Below are positions 7,695 through 15,433 of a stretch of DNA of 64,000 bases, in pieces. The DNA is from Halobaculum saliterrae (GTDB lineage Archaea > Halobacteriota > Halobacteria > Halobacteriales > Haloferacaceae), in the NCBI RefSeq assembly GCF_009831625.1, contig NZ_WUUS01000012.1, positions 43,503-107,502 of the forward strand, given 5' to 3'. The notes under the pieces were generated by a model, which was not told the DNA's origin, searched no databases, and saw only the letters and a program-made list of their open reading frames with translations. The translations under genes and the position numbers were made by a program. The first letter of the stretch is position 1; every line of letters starts with the position of its first letter.

Positions 7695-8225
7695 CTATTC
7701 TTCGAAGTCCTCAGGAAAAGCCGCAGTCACGCTGTCGACCGGCGCGTAGTAATTCTGCTCGTCGATCCACGTCGTGAGCCATTGATCCGCTGTCTCGACG
7801 GTCAATTCATCGCGAACGACCCCACGAACCAGCAAGCCGATCGATCCGGTGAGCGCAATGTCGTACTCGGTTGTAAGCGATCGGGCGGGCCCGTCATCCG
7901 TTACGAGCGTCCCGTCAGCCGTGTGCGCAGCCACCAGGGCTTCGGCTTCGCCGGGATCGAGGCGGGTCTGTACCTTCGGATAGTCCTGCTGGAGTTGTTC
8001 CGGTGCGGTCTCAGCAATTTCGATCCGTCCCGACTCAAGAACATCGAGGGCGTGCTCTAGATACGCATAGCCGACCTCACGGCCCTGCTCCAGTTCGTCC
8101 CGGACAGCGGGAACTGTCTGGAGGGTATCAAGCGTCGTTGTGAGCCAGGTGACGGAGTCAGTGCTCGCGTAGTTACTGAGTACTGTTGCGTCGAGGACAA
8201 CAGGCCGCGAAAACGGCTCGCTCAT
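7695..8225 (-). CDS. PIN-domain protein, toxin of a UPF0175-PIN pair
   Basis: The 176-residue protein begins with VVLDATVLSNYA (acidic residue D12 of the PIN site). DPGEAEALVAA follows near the middle, then GTLVTDDGPARSL with the second acidic cluster, and ALTGSIGLLVRGV. This is the layout of PIN proteins of the DUF3368 type, metal-dependent RNases that often act as toxins. Its start overlaps the upstream antitoxin-like gene by 4 bp (ATGA), so the two are translationally coupled. Family function is known; activity here is inferred. The gene tail lies 164 bp downstream of the tract at 7501-7530. Confidence 0.88.
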   Translation of the reverse strand: MSEPFSRPVVLDATVLSNYASTDSVTWLTTTLDTLQTVPAVRDELEQGREVGYAYLEHALDVLESGRIEIAETAPEQLQQDYPKVQTRLDPGEAEALVAAHTADGTLVTDDGPARSLTTEYDIALTGSIGLLVRGVVRDELTVETADQWLTTWIDEQNYYAPVDSVTAAFPEDFEE

Positions 8226-8452
8226 TCAAGATCGAGCGCCACATCGACTTCGTCTTCGAGTTCGTCTATGGATTGCGGGCCGAGTCGCAGCTCAACACCG
8301 GCTTCTTGGAGAATTTCCTCCATCTCCCAGCGAGTCACGCCGGTCCGCTCGGCGGCCTTGCCGAGTGAGATCTCGCCGAGGACATAGAGCCCGATCGTGG
8401 TCGCGAGCTCCTGTTTGTCCTCGACGGCGTTGCGGCGGCGATCAGTAGCCAT
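8222..8452 (-). CDS. UPF0175-type antitoxin / small HTH protein
   Basis: This 76-residue protein contains ALYVLGEISLGKAAERTGVTRWEMEEILQEAGVELRLG-like helices (here IGLYVLGEISLGKAAE), the typical UPF0175 helix-turn-helix. UPF0175 proteins are found upstream of PIN-domain genes and are taken to be their antitoxins. The pair overlaps by 4 bp. A TTAAT tract at about 8487 is a candidate TATA box. A copy of the 50-bp repeat (8513-8561) lies just upstream. Confidence 0.85.
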   Translation of the reverse strand: MATDRRRNAVEDKQELATTIGLYVLGEISLGKAAERTGVTRWEMEEILQEAGVELRLGPQSIDELEDEVDVALDLE

Positions 8453-8512
8453 GGAGTCTACCTGAACAAAGGGGCGGTGGGCTCATTAATGTGTCTCCAT
8501 AGGGGGTTCGGC

Positions 8513-8561
8513 CGCGAGCAATGCGGAGGGCGGCAGCGGCGAGCGGGGCGGGCCGGTAGTA
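8513..8561 (+). repeat. 50-bp GC-rich repeat, copy 2
   Basis: This matches 7329-7380 over its whole length, including GCGGAGGGCGG, GCGGCGAGCGG and a GTAGTAC-like end. It lies between the promoter of the UPF0175 gene and the stop of the membrane-protein gene at 8593. Confidence 0.55.
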
Positions 8562-8592
8562 CTCAGTCGAAAAGAGACGTGTCCACTCAGCC

Positions 8593-8847
8593 TCACGAGG
8601 TCCAGTGGAGCGAATAAAGGAGATACAGGCTACAGAGGCTGATGAATGCGCCCAGAACAATGAGACCGAGCGCACCGAGTCCGGAACCGGCCACTCCGAA
8701 CTGGATCGCTTGGGCGCCCACGAGGACCGTGAAAATCGCAAGGACGCTCCAGAAGATGGTGGAGAGGAGCGAGTGGCCTGCTCGGGCAATCGCGTCCTCG
8801 ACAGCCTCACTGAGTTCAGTTTCAGCCGTCTCGGGTTGGTCAGTCAT
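8593..8847 (-). CDS. Small membrane protein (84 aa)
   Basis: The protein begins with an acidic helix (MTDQPETAETELSEAVEDAIARAG). Two hydrophobic segments follow (TIFWSVLAIFTVLVGAQAIQF and GLGALGLIVLGAFISLCSLYLLYSL) with a short C-terminus. There are no catalytic motifs. The gene starts 114 bp left of the IS5-type element's left end and points away from it. I do not recognise a named family. Confidence 0.7.
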   Translation of the reverse strand: MTDQPETAETELSEAVEDAIARAGHSLLSTIFWSVLAIFTVLVGAQAIQFGVAGSGLGALGLIVLGAFISLCSLYLLYSLHWTS

Positions 8848-9090
8848 ATTGGCTCTTAATCGTTGTCGGAGGAAAATCTTTGTGTGGAAGACCGTGCTTC
8901 AGGGTGATCAGAACGTCCCTTTGGTTAGTGTCCGGCCACTACGATCATTATAGACGACAGCGGCTCTGTTGAAATCCTATTGGTTCGACACCTTTTCCAC
9001 TAAAACAGCTGTTAGGTAGGACCGCGTATCGACCGCTAAAAGCTCTATAATACCCATAGTGTTTTGTGAATATCTGGTGAAGTGTATGGT

Positions 9091-9450
9091 ATGAGTGAAG
9101 AAGAACTCGATCCGGTCGAACAACTTCGTCGAGTCGGGATCGGACTGGTACTCGGTGGGCTGGCCTTTGGTGGGCTGTCGTTTGGTGTCGATGCGGTTGT
9201 GAGTGGTATCGTGCTTCTGGTTGCTGGTATCATCGTCTGGTGGGGTGAATATCGCCGGGAGTTGACTGTCGGGATTGGGGTCGGAATCGGGGTGGCTGGA
9301 CTGGTCGCTCTCATCGACGTAGGAACCGACACCGGCTTCAATGGGCTCCGGCTAGCAGGATTCATTGTTGCGCTCGGTGTCGCGGATTACGTGCTTGCAC
9401 CTGTCTACGGTAAAATCCAAGACGCCGGTGAACGGGCCAGTAACCGGTAA
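9091..9450 (+). CDS. Passenger membrane protein of the IS5-type element
   Basis: I chose the ATG at 9091 (MSEEELDPVEQLRRVG) over a GTG at 9082. The 119-residue protein has about four membrane segments (GLVLGGLAFGGLSFG, VVSGIVLLVAGIIVWWG, VGIGVGIGVAGLVALI and LAGFIVALGVADYVLAPV). No enzyme motif is seen. A TATA-like CTCTATAATAC lies at about 9043-9053, inside the element, so the gene has its own promoter within the mobile unit. It converges with the transposase, with an 18-bp gap. Passenger genes are unusual in IS5-sized elements; the role is unknown. Confidence 0.7.
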   Translation: MSEEELDPVEQLRRVGIGLVLGGLAFGGLSFGVDAVVSGIVLLVAGIIVWWGEYRRELTVGIGVGIGVAGLVALIDVGTDTGFNGLRLAGFIVALGVADYVLAPVYGKIQDAGERASNR

Positions 9451-9468
9451 AGACTCTATACTGAACGT

Positions 9469-10290
9469 TCAGAGCGCCTTGTCGATGTTATGAGTGAGAC
9501 AGCCGACAACGAGTTCACGAAACTGCTTCCACCAACGTCGTGAGCGGACGAATCCGCCATATTTCCGTTTAATACGAGAGTTCACCGTCTCGTTCTGACT
9601 CTGTTGCCCGTAGATGTCGGCGTCTAGCCGAGCGTTCCACGCCTTGTGGAGCGGCGAAAATTCTCGATGTTTGATGACCGGACGAATACCATCTTCACGA
9701 GCTAACGTGCGAATCTTCTGGTCGTCGTATCCCTTGTCACCGAGGAGAATCGCTACTTCATCGGTATTCCGCTGGATGAGCGACGGCGCGATCTGTGAGT
9801 CGTGCTTTCTGGTCGTAGTCACGTGTAAGTCGATGATTGCGTTCACTCTCGTGTCCACGAGAAGTGTAACTTTCAACTGTTGAATCGTCAGCTTCGTTCG
9901 TTTCGTGTAGTGTTTCGAGGCGTGACTGCGGTCGAATCCAGAGACGTCAATCCCGACGACACCGTTGGTTGGGAGAAGCGTGACTGAGAGATTGAGAAGA
10001 ACCCGCCAAACAGCCATACCAAGGCGGTTAAACGCCTTACACAATGTCGAAGGAGACGGGAGTTCCTCAAGATCGATGGCTTTCCGAATGCGGGGCATCT
10101 CGATGAGTTCGTCGAGAAGCGTCCGGTACGTCGTATTCTTCCGCACTTTGAGACAGAGGAGAACGATGTGCTGGTGGAGTGTGTACCGCCGTTTGGAGAA
10201 CTTCGAGGAGTAGCGAGCGACAGCTCGGCGTGCCAAGTGCATCGCTTGCTCAACGAACCGGAGCAATTGCGATTTCGGGAGGGCTTCCAT
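9469..10290 (-). CDS. IS5-family DDE transposase
   Basis: The 273-residue protein carries the DDE triad: D115 in GVVGIDVSGFDRS, D185 in AILLGDKGYDD and E234 in QQSQNETVNSRIKRKYGGF. The family's usual Y-x2-R-x3-E-x6-K region appears in modified form. The N-terminus (LRFVEQAMHLARRAV, KRRYTLHQHIVLLCLK) is typical of haloarchaeal IS5-group enzymes. It is intact from ATG 10290 to its stop and should be active. It could also act on other DNA with the same ends, such as the element at 16913-18829. Confidence 0.92.
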   Translation of the reverse strand: MEALPKSQLLRFVEQAMHLARRAVARYSSKFSKRRYTLHQHIVLLCLKVRKNTTYRTLLDELIEMPRIRKAIDLEELPSPSTLCKAFNRLGMAVWRVLLNLSVTLLPTNGVVGIDVSGFDRSHASKHYTKRTKLTIQQLKVTLLVDTRVNAIIDLHVTTTRKHDSQIAPSLIQRNTDEVAILLGDKGYDDQKIRTLAREDGIRPVIKHREFSPLHKAWNARLDADIYGQQSQNETVNSRIKRKYGGFVRSRRWWKQFRELVVGCLTHNIDKAL

Positions 10291-10541
10291 TCGGTCAATC
10301 TACCGGACGTTCCTGTAACTCCTTGAGGATTTCAACAGAGCCGATGGAGCCTTAGAATCGTTGCTGAGCGAACTATCCTAACGTCCGGCGGTTTGGACGG
10401 CTGAGGTTTTAAATGAGGGATATCCAGCACAGATGCGCTCAGTGTCCATCGCAAGTCTCGATCAGTTCGGTCAAGTATTTCGACGTAGACCGCCACGGAA
10501 TATTTCAGTATTGAACTCTCAAACAATAGTGAACAAATAGC

Positions 10542-11096
10542 ATGGTTACTGAAGGAGATTCCGCACCCACGTTCACGCTCCCGGGCATCGCTGACGACAC
10601 GTTCGACACGTTCAACCTCACGGACGCGACTGACCAGGGTCGTGCCGTGCTCCTCTTGTTCTATCCCTTCGATTTCAGCCCGGTCTGTACGAACGAATTG
10701 TGCGCGATCCGCGATGCCGAATGGTTCCAGTTCACCCCACAACTCGACGTGTGGGCAGCATCAGGGGATAGCGCGTACGCACATCAGGTGTTCGCTGAAG
10801 AATACGGGTTGAAATTCCCACTACTCAGCGACAGTCACGGGAGTGTCGCCTCCGCATACGACGTGTGTTACGATGAGTGGGAGAACCACGAGTGCGTCCC
10901 GAAACGTGCCGTCTTCCTCATCGACTCCGCACAGACGATTCGATACGCCTGGTCAACTGATGACGCCCTCGAGAAACCCGACTTCTTCCCAGTGAAGGCG
11001 GCCCTCGACAAACTGACCGAGGAACGAGATGGCTTTGGTGCCGAGGACGTCGAGCTTATCGTCGAATACGAAGATACCCCAAGTCAGATTTCCTGA
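10542..11096 (+). CDS. Peroxiredoxin / AhpC-TSA-like redoxin
   Basis: The 184-residue thioredoxin-fold protein has the peroxiredoxin active-site strand YPFDFSPVCTNELCAIRDAEWF, with Cys in the position of the peroxidatic residue (FSPVCTNELC). SGDSAYAHQVFAEEYGLKFPLLSD and a late DEWENHECVPKRAVFLID follow. Such enzymes reduce peroxides using thioredoxin-like partners in the cytoplasm. There is no signal peptide. Upstream (10343-10541) is non-coding with a TTTTAAAT tract near 10406-10413. The gene sits immediately right of the IS5-type element. Confidence 0.88.
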   Translation: MVTEGDSAPTFTLPGIADDTFDTFNLTDATDQGRAVLLLFYPFDFSPVCTNELCAIRDAEWFQFTPQLDVWAASGDSAYAHQVFAEEYGLKFPLLSDSHGSVASAYDVCYDEWENHECVPKRAVFLIDSAQTIRYAWSTDDALEKPDFFPVKAALDKLTEERDGFGAEDVELIVEYEDTPSQIS

Positions 11097-11212
11097 CCGG
11101 CCGCATGCTCTCCTCCGAGGCGGGCAGTCGTTGAGAAACCGACTAACTACGTCTTGGAGCGGGCGCCATCCAATCAGCATATTGGGAATTCGCCGGATGG
11201 GTGCCTCGCACG

Positions 11213-11243
11213 GTCGCGGGACGTCGAGCGGCCGAGGGCTTTC
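11213..11243 (+). repeat. Second copy of the tract at 7501-7530
   Basis: GTCGCGG, CGTCGAGCGG, CCGAGGGCTTTC match the tract at 7501-7530 with about four differences and one inserted base. It lies in the 182-bp gap between the convergent peroxiredoxin and histidine kinase genes. Confidence 0.45.
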
Positions 11244-11278
11244 AGATCCCTTCCTCACGCTCTCGATATCGCGCCGAA

Positions 11279-13186
11279 TTAGATTCCTGAGATTTCGAAG
11301 CGGGCACCGCCATCACGACCAGCTGTGACGTCGATTTCCCATCCGTGGGCCTCGACGATTCGTTTAACGATCGCGAGCCCGAACCCGGTGCCGTCCTGGT
11401 TGGTCGTGTACCCACTCTCGAAGATGTCCTCTCGTTCGTCCTCTGGGATACCCGGGCCGGTATCCTCAATATAGAACCCCCCATCGAAGGCCCCGACGCG
11501 AACGGTGACGGTATCGCCCCCGTGTTCGATCGCATTTCGATACAGATTCTCGAACACCTGAATGAACCGACTGTGATCCGCGTCGATCTGTACAGTTGCC
11601 TCGACTTCAAGGGCCGCATCGTTGGTCGCCACGTTGTTCCAGGCTTGCGTAGCGACCGTACGCAGTGCCACTGGCTCCGTTTCGCCGACGGCATCGCCTT
11701 CGCGAGCAAGTGTCAACATATCCTCGATGAGTCGTTCCATCCGATCGAGGGCGCGGTCGATGGCGTCGACGTGGTCCAGTTCGCCAGTCATCTGTATGAG
11801 CTCCAGGCGACCCTGGGCGACGTTCAAGGGATTTCGGAGATCGTGCGAGAGGATGCTGGCGAACTCTTCGAGTCGGTCCCGTTCGCGTCGAATGGTCGAC
11901 TCGGCCTCGATGCGCTGGAGTGCTGTCGTCACGTGTGTCGCGAGCATTTCGGCGACCTGTTCATCGCGTTCGGAGAACGCTGCTGGCTCGTGAGCAAACG
12001 CTTGTACGACCCCGTACTCTCCGAGGGGGATACTCAACAACGATCGTGGCTCCGCTGGATTCGCCTCCGGCTGTGGCCCCCCGTCCTGGAGCGGGGACTG
12101 TGCTGCCGAGCGCGTATCCGTCAGGTCATCCAGACGGAGCACCGCACCCGACTGGTAGCTCTGCCCCGCGTAGCCGAGCGTTGCGGACACGGGCTGACAC
12201 TGGTTGTGGAGGTCGTGGTCCGAACTGGCGGCCGGCACGAACTGGTCTCCGTCCGCGATCGCCACGCGGGCGACATCAGCTGGAAAGACGTCAACGGTCC
12301 CGTCTGCAGTGCGTTGGTACACCTGCTCTTTGGACGCTGCCTTGGTGATCTCGGTTGCAACCTCGTGTAACTGCGTGACTTTCGACGTATGGTCCCGAAG
12401 CTGCTGCTCGGCTGCTTTCCGATCGGAAATATCCTGAATGACGCCCGTGAAGAGGTGGTCGTCGTCGACGACGTATTCGCCGAAACTGATTTCGACGGGG
12501 AATTCTTCGCCGTCGGCTCGCAGTCCGGCCAATTCGAGGCCGTCACAGTCGACGGTTCGGGCACCTTCTGAGAGGTATCGAGACAGCCCCTTGAGATGCG
12601 CCTCACGGAACCGAGTGGGCATGAGCTTCGTCAGCGGTTCCCCGACAAGGTCTGTTGTGGGATAGCCGAAGAGGGCTTCGGTCGCATCGTTCGCGTACCG
12701 AATCGTACTCGTCTCATCGATCGAGATGACTGCGAACGACGAGTTCTCTGTGAGCGCCCGGAAGCGATTTTCTGAGAGTTCGAGTTGGTGTTCCCGCGCT
12801 TGCAATCCCGTTGCATAATAGCCGAGAAGCACACCGGCGGTCATGAAAATCCCAGCGCCATTGAGATTCAACACGACCGGCTCTCCGGATGGGGCCTGTT
12901 CCAGCGAGATGATGAAGACGAACCAGAGATTGACAGCTACGCCGACGATGCCACCACCGAGTGTCCACTTCGAAAGCTGTCTGACACGGGGTGTTGGAGT
13001 CGTTCTGGCGAGCCATATCCCGCCGAGGATAAGTCCGATTCCGACGACGAACGGTAGCACTACCTCAATGAAGTCAATAAGGGGATCATCGGTGTCTGCC
13101 GCGGCTCGGGCGAGCGTGAGCAGGAGAAGCACAACCCCAAGGATGGTGACCGACCATTGACTCACCGCCCGAGACCAATCCCTCAT
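11279..13186 (-). CDS. Membrane histidine kinase with PAS and GAF domains
   Basis: The 635-residue protein has four N-terminal membrane segments (about 10-28, 38-60, 74-96 and 108-125). A PAS domain follows (about 141-255, RFRALTENSSFAVISID to IQDISDRKAAEQQL), then a GAF domain (about 280-424). HisKA carries H448 in FASILSHDLRNPLN. The ATPase domain has N551, the DTGPGI box (575-580) and GTGFGLAI (599-606). It should sense a membrane or intracellular signal and phosphorylate a response regulator; none is encoded next to it. Haloarchaeal orphan kinases are common. Its C-terminal half closely resembles the kinase at 17037-18686. Confidence 0.93.
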   Translation of the reverse strand: MRDWSRAVSQWSVTILGVVLLLLTLARAAADTDDPLIDFIEVVLPFVVGIGLILGGIWLARTTPTPRVRQLSKWTLGGGIVGVAVNLWFVFIISLEQAPSGEPVVLNLNGAGIFMTAGVLLGYYATGLQAREHQLELSENRFRALTENSSFAVISIDETSTIRYANDATEALFGYPTTDLVGEPLTKLMPTRFREAHLKGLSRYLSEGARTVDCDGLELAGLRADGEEFPVEISFGEYVVDDDHLFTGVIQDISDRKAAEQQLRDHTSKVTQLHEVATEITKAASKEQVYQRTADGTVDVFPADVARVAIADGDQFVPAASSDHDLHNQCQPVSATLGYAGQSYQSGAVLRLDDLTDTRSAAQSPLQDGGPQPEANPAEPRSLLSIPLGEYGVVQAFAHEPAAFSERDEQVAEMLATHVTTALQRIEAESTIRRERDRLEEFASILSHDLRNPLNVAQGRLELIQMTGELDHVDAIDRALDRMERLIEDMLTLAREGDAVGETEPVALRTVATQAWNNVATNDAALEVEATVQIDADHSRFIQVFENLYRNAIEHGGDTVTVRVGAFDGGFYIEDTGPGIPEDEREDIFESGYTTNQDGTGFGLAIVKRIVEAHGWEIDVTAGRDGGARFEISGI

Positions 13187-13312
13187 CTGGAGGGTATATC
13201 AGATTCCAGCTTCATAATTTGCCTGATTGGGAACCGTACGTGATTCCAAGCCTCACGCCAGCTACAACGGGAATTGAATGAATCCGGGAGTCGATATTCA
13301 ACGGACGGCATG

Positions 13313-13555
13313 TTATTGGTCCTCTGCGTGTCCACCTTGGGAATCTACGATTTCGACACCATCGCCTGTAACTGCGAGCTGAATCCCCTCAACAGTCACA
13401 CGAACTTCGACGGCTCCACTGGATCCGGCTACCAGTTGCTCAAGTGCTTCGACGTCGATATAGTCGTGTAACTGGTACTGGTCGCGATCCACTCCACACG
13501 ATTCCAAGGCCTCGATGATCTCTACGGTGAGTGTTTGAGTCGAGGACTGGGCCAT
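13313..13555 (-). CDS. HalOD1-type small protein (80 aa)
   Basis: The ATG at 13555 (MAQSSTQTLTVEIIEAL) is preferred to the one at 13606. The protein matches the HalOD1 output-domain pattern: VEIIEALESCGVD, LHDYIDVEALEQLVAG, VEVRVTVEGIQLAVTGDGVEIV. HalOD1 proteins are haloarchaeal output modules, usually stand-alone or attached to receivers. A TTTTTAA tract at about 13588-13594 is a likely TATA box and gives a leader of roughly ten bases. It is divergent from the repressor-like gene at 13678; a perfect palindrome at 13604-13615 lies between them. Confidence 0.8.
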   Translation of the reverse strand: MAQSSTQTLTVEIIEALESCGVDRDQYQLHDYIDVEALEQLVAGSSGAVEVRVTVEGIQLAVTGDGVEIVDSQGGHAEDQ

Positions 13556-13603
13556 CTCAATACTTGCACAGTAGGGCGGGGAGCCGTTAAAAACGTTGTG
13601 AGT

Positions 13604-13615
13604 CAACTATAGTTG
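13604..13615. promoter_or_regulatory. 12-bp palindrome between divergent promoters
   Basis: CAACTATAGTTG is a perfect palindrome just upstream of the TATA-like tract of the HalOD1 gene and 62 bp before the repressor-like gene at 13678. It is a candidate operator for that winged-helix protein. Confidence 0.45.
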
Positions 13616-13677
13616 CTACTCGCTCCTCTAATTGACTTAGCGCGTTTGGGATAGCGTCGGCGCAACCACAAGCGATT

Positions 13678-13938
13678 ATGCGCTTTGACGCCGACTGGAT
13701 GTCTCGCGCCGATGACCGCATTCTAGAGCATCTTACTGACGACGGACCCGATACCCCGAAAGAAATGGCTGACAGCGACCGCGTGCGATTTTCCCGGCAA
13801 CACATCAACGCCCGTTGCAAGACCCTCGTCAAATACGGCCTCCTCGTCCACCTCGGCAACGGCGTCTACGACATCACTCGCCAGGGAGAACAGTATCTCG
13901 CTGGCGACCTCGACGCTCGTAACCTCGCCCCCGAATAG
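13678..13938 (+). CDS. Winged-helix repressor-like protein (phiH1 type)
   Basis: The 86-residue protein begins MRFDADWMSRADDRILEHL and continues with GPDTPKEMADSD, RQHINARCKTLVKYGLLVHLGNGVYDIT and QGEQYLAGDLDA. This is the small haloarchaeal winged-helix type first seen in the phage phiH repressor, which binds DNA near its own promoter. It probably controls the adjacent divergent gene and itself. The stop is 3 bp from the stop of the convergent PIN gene. Confidence 0.88.
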   Translation: MRFDADWMSRADDRILEHLTDDGPDTPKEMADSDRVRFSRQHINARCKTLVKYGLLVHLGNGVYDITRQGEQYLAGDLDARNLAPE

Positions 13939-13940
13939 GG

Positions 13941-14450
13941 TCAGCTGTTGCCGCCGACTAGGTCCTCGATGAACCGGAAGCCGTTCACGAACGTCACCGA
14001 GTCACCGTACCCCTCGCTCGCGAGCACGGTTTCAGCGCCTTCGCCGGCCGCGATATCCGTTGTATAGATGTACACCTCCATCACCGCCCCCGCGCTGAGC
14101 TCTTGAGTAGCAAGGGCCGCAAGTGCGGCGTCCGCCCGTTCGACCTCGTCCGCGGGCCGGTCATCGGCGTTCGCGATGTACCGCTGGACGCCGTCCATCA
14201 CCCGGGACACGATGGGCTCCGAAAACTCAAGCGGCGCCGCCACCGTCGCCCATCCCTCGTCGATCGCGGCGTCGACTGGCACGTCCTTGACGTCGGGGTC
14301 GTCGACGGTCAGCTCCTCGTACACCCGTTCGGGCAGGACGAAGGTAACGTCGTTCCGGCGGGCGAATCGCCGCACTGCTTGGTAGCGACTGTTCGACGGC
14401 TGTCCCATCGCGACAAACAGGCCGGTGTCGGCGATGTGGAGCCGGCTCAC
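13941..14450 (-). CDS. PIN-like nuclease, toxin of an HTH-PIN pair
   Basis: The 169-residue protein starts LHIADTGLFVAMGQ with the first PIN aspartate. It has a middle VYEELTVDDPDVKDV, then DEVERADAALAALA with an E-R-A-D cluster, and YTTDIAAGEGAETVLASEGYGDSV near the end. This is the order of acidic residues in PIN domains. It overlaps the upstream HTH gene by 4 bp. It is the last gene of a four-gene minus operon beginning at 15720, controlled from a region that carries operator B. Toxin activity is inferred. Confidence 0.8.
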   Translation of the reverse strand: MSRLHIADTGLFVAMGQPSNSRYQAVRRFARRNDVTFVLPERVYEELTVDDPDVKDVPVDAAIDEGWATVAAPLEFSEPIVSRVMDGVQRYIANADDRPADEVERADAALAALATQELSAGAVMEVYIYTTDIAAGEGAETVLASEGYGDSVTFVNGFRFIEDLVGGNS

Positions 14451-15046
14451 GCGTCGTCAGCGGAGACGTCGTCGTCGATATCCAACTCCTCGAGCGACGC
14501 TCCTGCCGCCTCGATGTCGTAGTGCTCGTGGACGACGGGCCGGAGCGCTTGGAGGATCATCTCCGCGGCCAGCGGGGAGATATCGAGGTCGTCGGCCATC
14601 AGCCGGTGGGTCACTTCGCCGCGTTCGCGAGCGACCGCGTAGGTAAGCGCGGTCGCGAGGCCGGCGACCCCGTGCCGGTCGATGTAGGTGTCGATGTCGG
14701 CGTCCGTCTCACGGCGGCCGACGGCGTCGATGAGCGCCGGCGTGATCGTGTACTCGCGGTCGCCCGCGGCCGTCGTCACGGTCAGATCGATTTCTCGGGC
14801 GGCGTACCGGCGGGGCTGGTCGTCGTCGGTGACGTCGACGACGCCGGCGTCGACGAGCCGGTTCACGTAGCTGTAAGCTGTCCCCTGTGCGAGCTCGAGG
14901 TCGTCCATCACGTTCTGGACGGTCGCCTTGCCCTCCCGAGCGAGGTAGGCGTACAGCTGGGCGAGCTGTGGCTCCTCTAGCAGGTCCGCGACTGAGAGGA
15001 AGTCCCGGACGATGTCGCCGTCGGCGCGATTTGAGGTGCGTGACAC
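14447..15046 (-). CDS. Winged-helix regulator, probable antitoxin partner of the PIN protein
   Basis: The 199-residue protein has a clear HTH: LAQLYAYLAREGKATVQNVMDDLELAQGTAYSYVNRLVDAGVVDVTDDDQPRRYAAREIDLTV (seen here as consecutive segments). A C-terminal helical part is rich in Ala and acidic residues, with an acidic tail. From memory, such proteins (DUF7437-like) are paired with PIN genes in haloarchaea. It overlaps the PIN gene by 4 bp. DNA binding and neutralisation of the PIN protein are inferred from the pairing. Confidence 0.8.
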   Translation of the reverse strand: MSRTSNRADGDIVRDFLSVADLLEEPQLAQLYAYLAREGKATVQNVMDDLELAQGTAYSYVNRLVDAGVVDVTDDDQPRRYAAREIDLTVTTAAGDREYTITPALIDAVGRRETDADIDTYIDRHGVAGLATALTYAVARERGEVTHRLMADDLDISPLAAEMILQALRPVVHEHYDIEAAGASLEELDIDDDVSADDA

Positions 15047-15094
15047 GGTGGTTCTTGATTACAGTTTACAGCGAAACAGTAAAGAGTGTTTGGG

Positions 15095-15433
15095 TCACTC
15101 CGCCGGCGTCGCGACGAGATGCTCCTCGAGGTCGCGCGTCCAGTACGTCGCGAGCCCGCCCGGACTACAACGGGCGCACAGCTGCAACGGGCCCTCCAGA
15201 TGCCCCAGTTCGACACGGAAGCGCGTCAGCGCGGCGAGGGCGTCGACGACGAGCCCACAGCCGTCACAGGCAACGTGATCGCGCTCGTCGGGATCCGGCT
15301 CCGTCTGAATCGCGCAGTCGACACAGATCGGGTGGGTGACCCGCTCGTCCTGCCCCCAAGTGTGGGCTTCGCCAGTCTCGGTACCAGGGGGCGCGTCGCA
15401 GAACGCACAGCCGACGAGGGTCTGCTGCATCAC
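15095..15433 (-). CDS. Zinc-ribbon protein (112 aa)
   Basis: There are three Cys pairs: CAFC, CVDC after THPI, and CDGCGLVV followed by LCARC. These make at least two zinc-binding sites. There is no hydrophobic segment. It resembles a small haloarchaeal plasmid family (DUF7558-like, from memory). It overlaps the preceding gene by 4 bp and precedes the HTH gene by 48 bp, so it is part of the 15720 operon. The function is unknown. Confidence 0.8.
   Translation of the reverse strand: MMQQTLVGCAFCDAPPGTETGEAHTWGQDERVTHPICVDCAIQTEPDPDERDHVACDGCGLVVDALAALTRFRVELGHLEGPLQLCARCSPGGLATYWTRDLEEHLVATPAE

Larger units (their letters stand above)
8962..10342 (-). mobile_element. IS5-type transposon with passenger gene
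   Basis: Perfect 17-bp terminal inverted repeats, GGCTCTGTTGAAATCCT at 8962-8978 and its reverse complement at 10326-10342, bound a 1381-bp segment. Inside are a DDE transposase (9469-10290, minus) whose start lies close to the right end, as usual, and a separate membrane-protein gene (9091-9450, plus) between transposase and left end. No target duplication is evident: the flanks ACGACAGC and GATGGAGC share only the last three bases. The same terminal sequence bounds the kinase element at 16913-18829. The nearest alternative left end, just after the transposase stop, shows no repeat. Confidence 0.8.

Noticed and set aside
8954..10350. Target-site duplication around the IS5-type element
   Set aside because: Flanks ACGACAGC and GATGGAGC agree only in their last three bases, so none is claimed.
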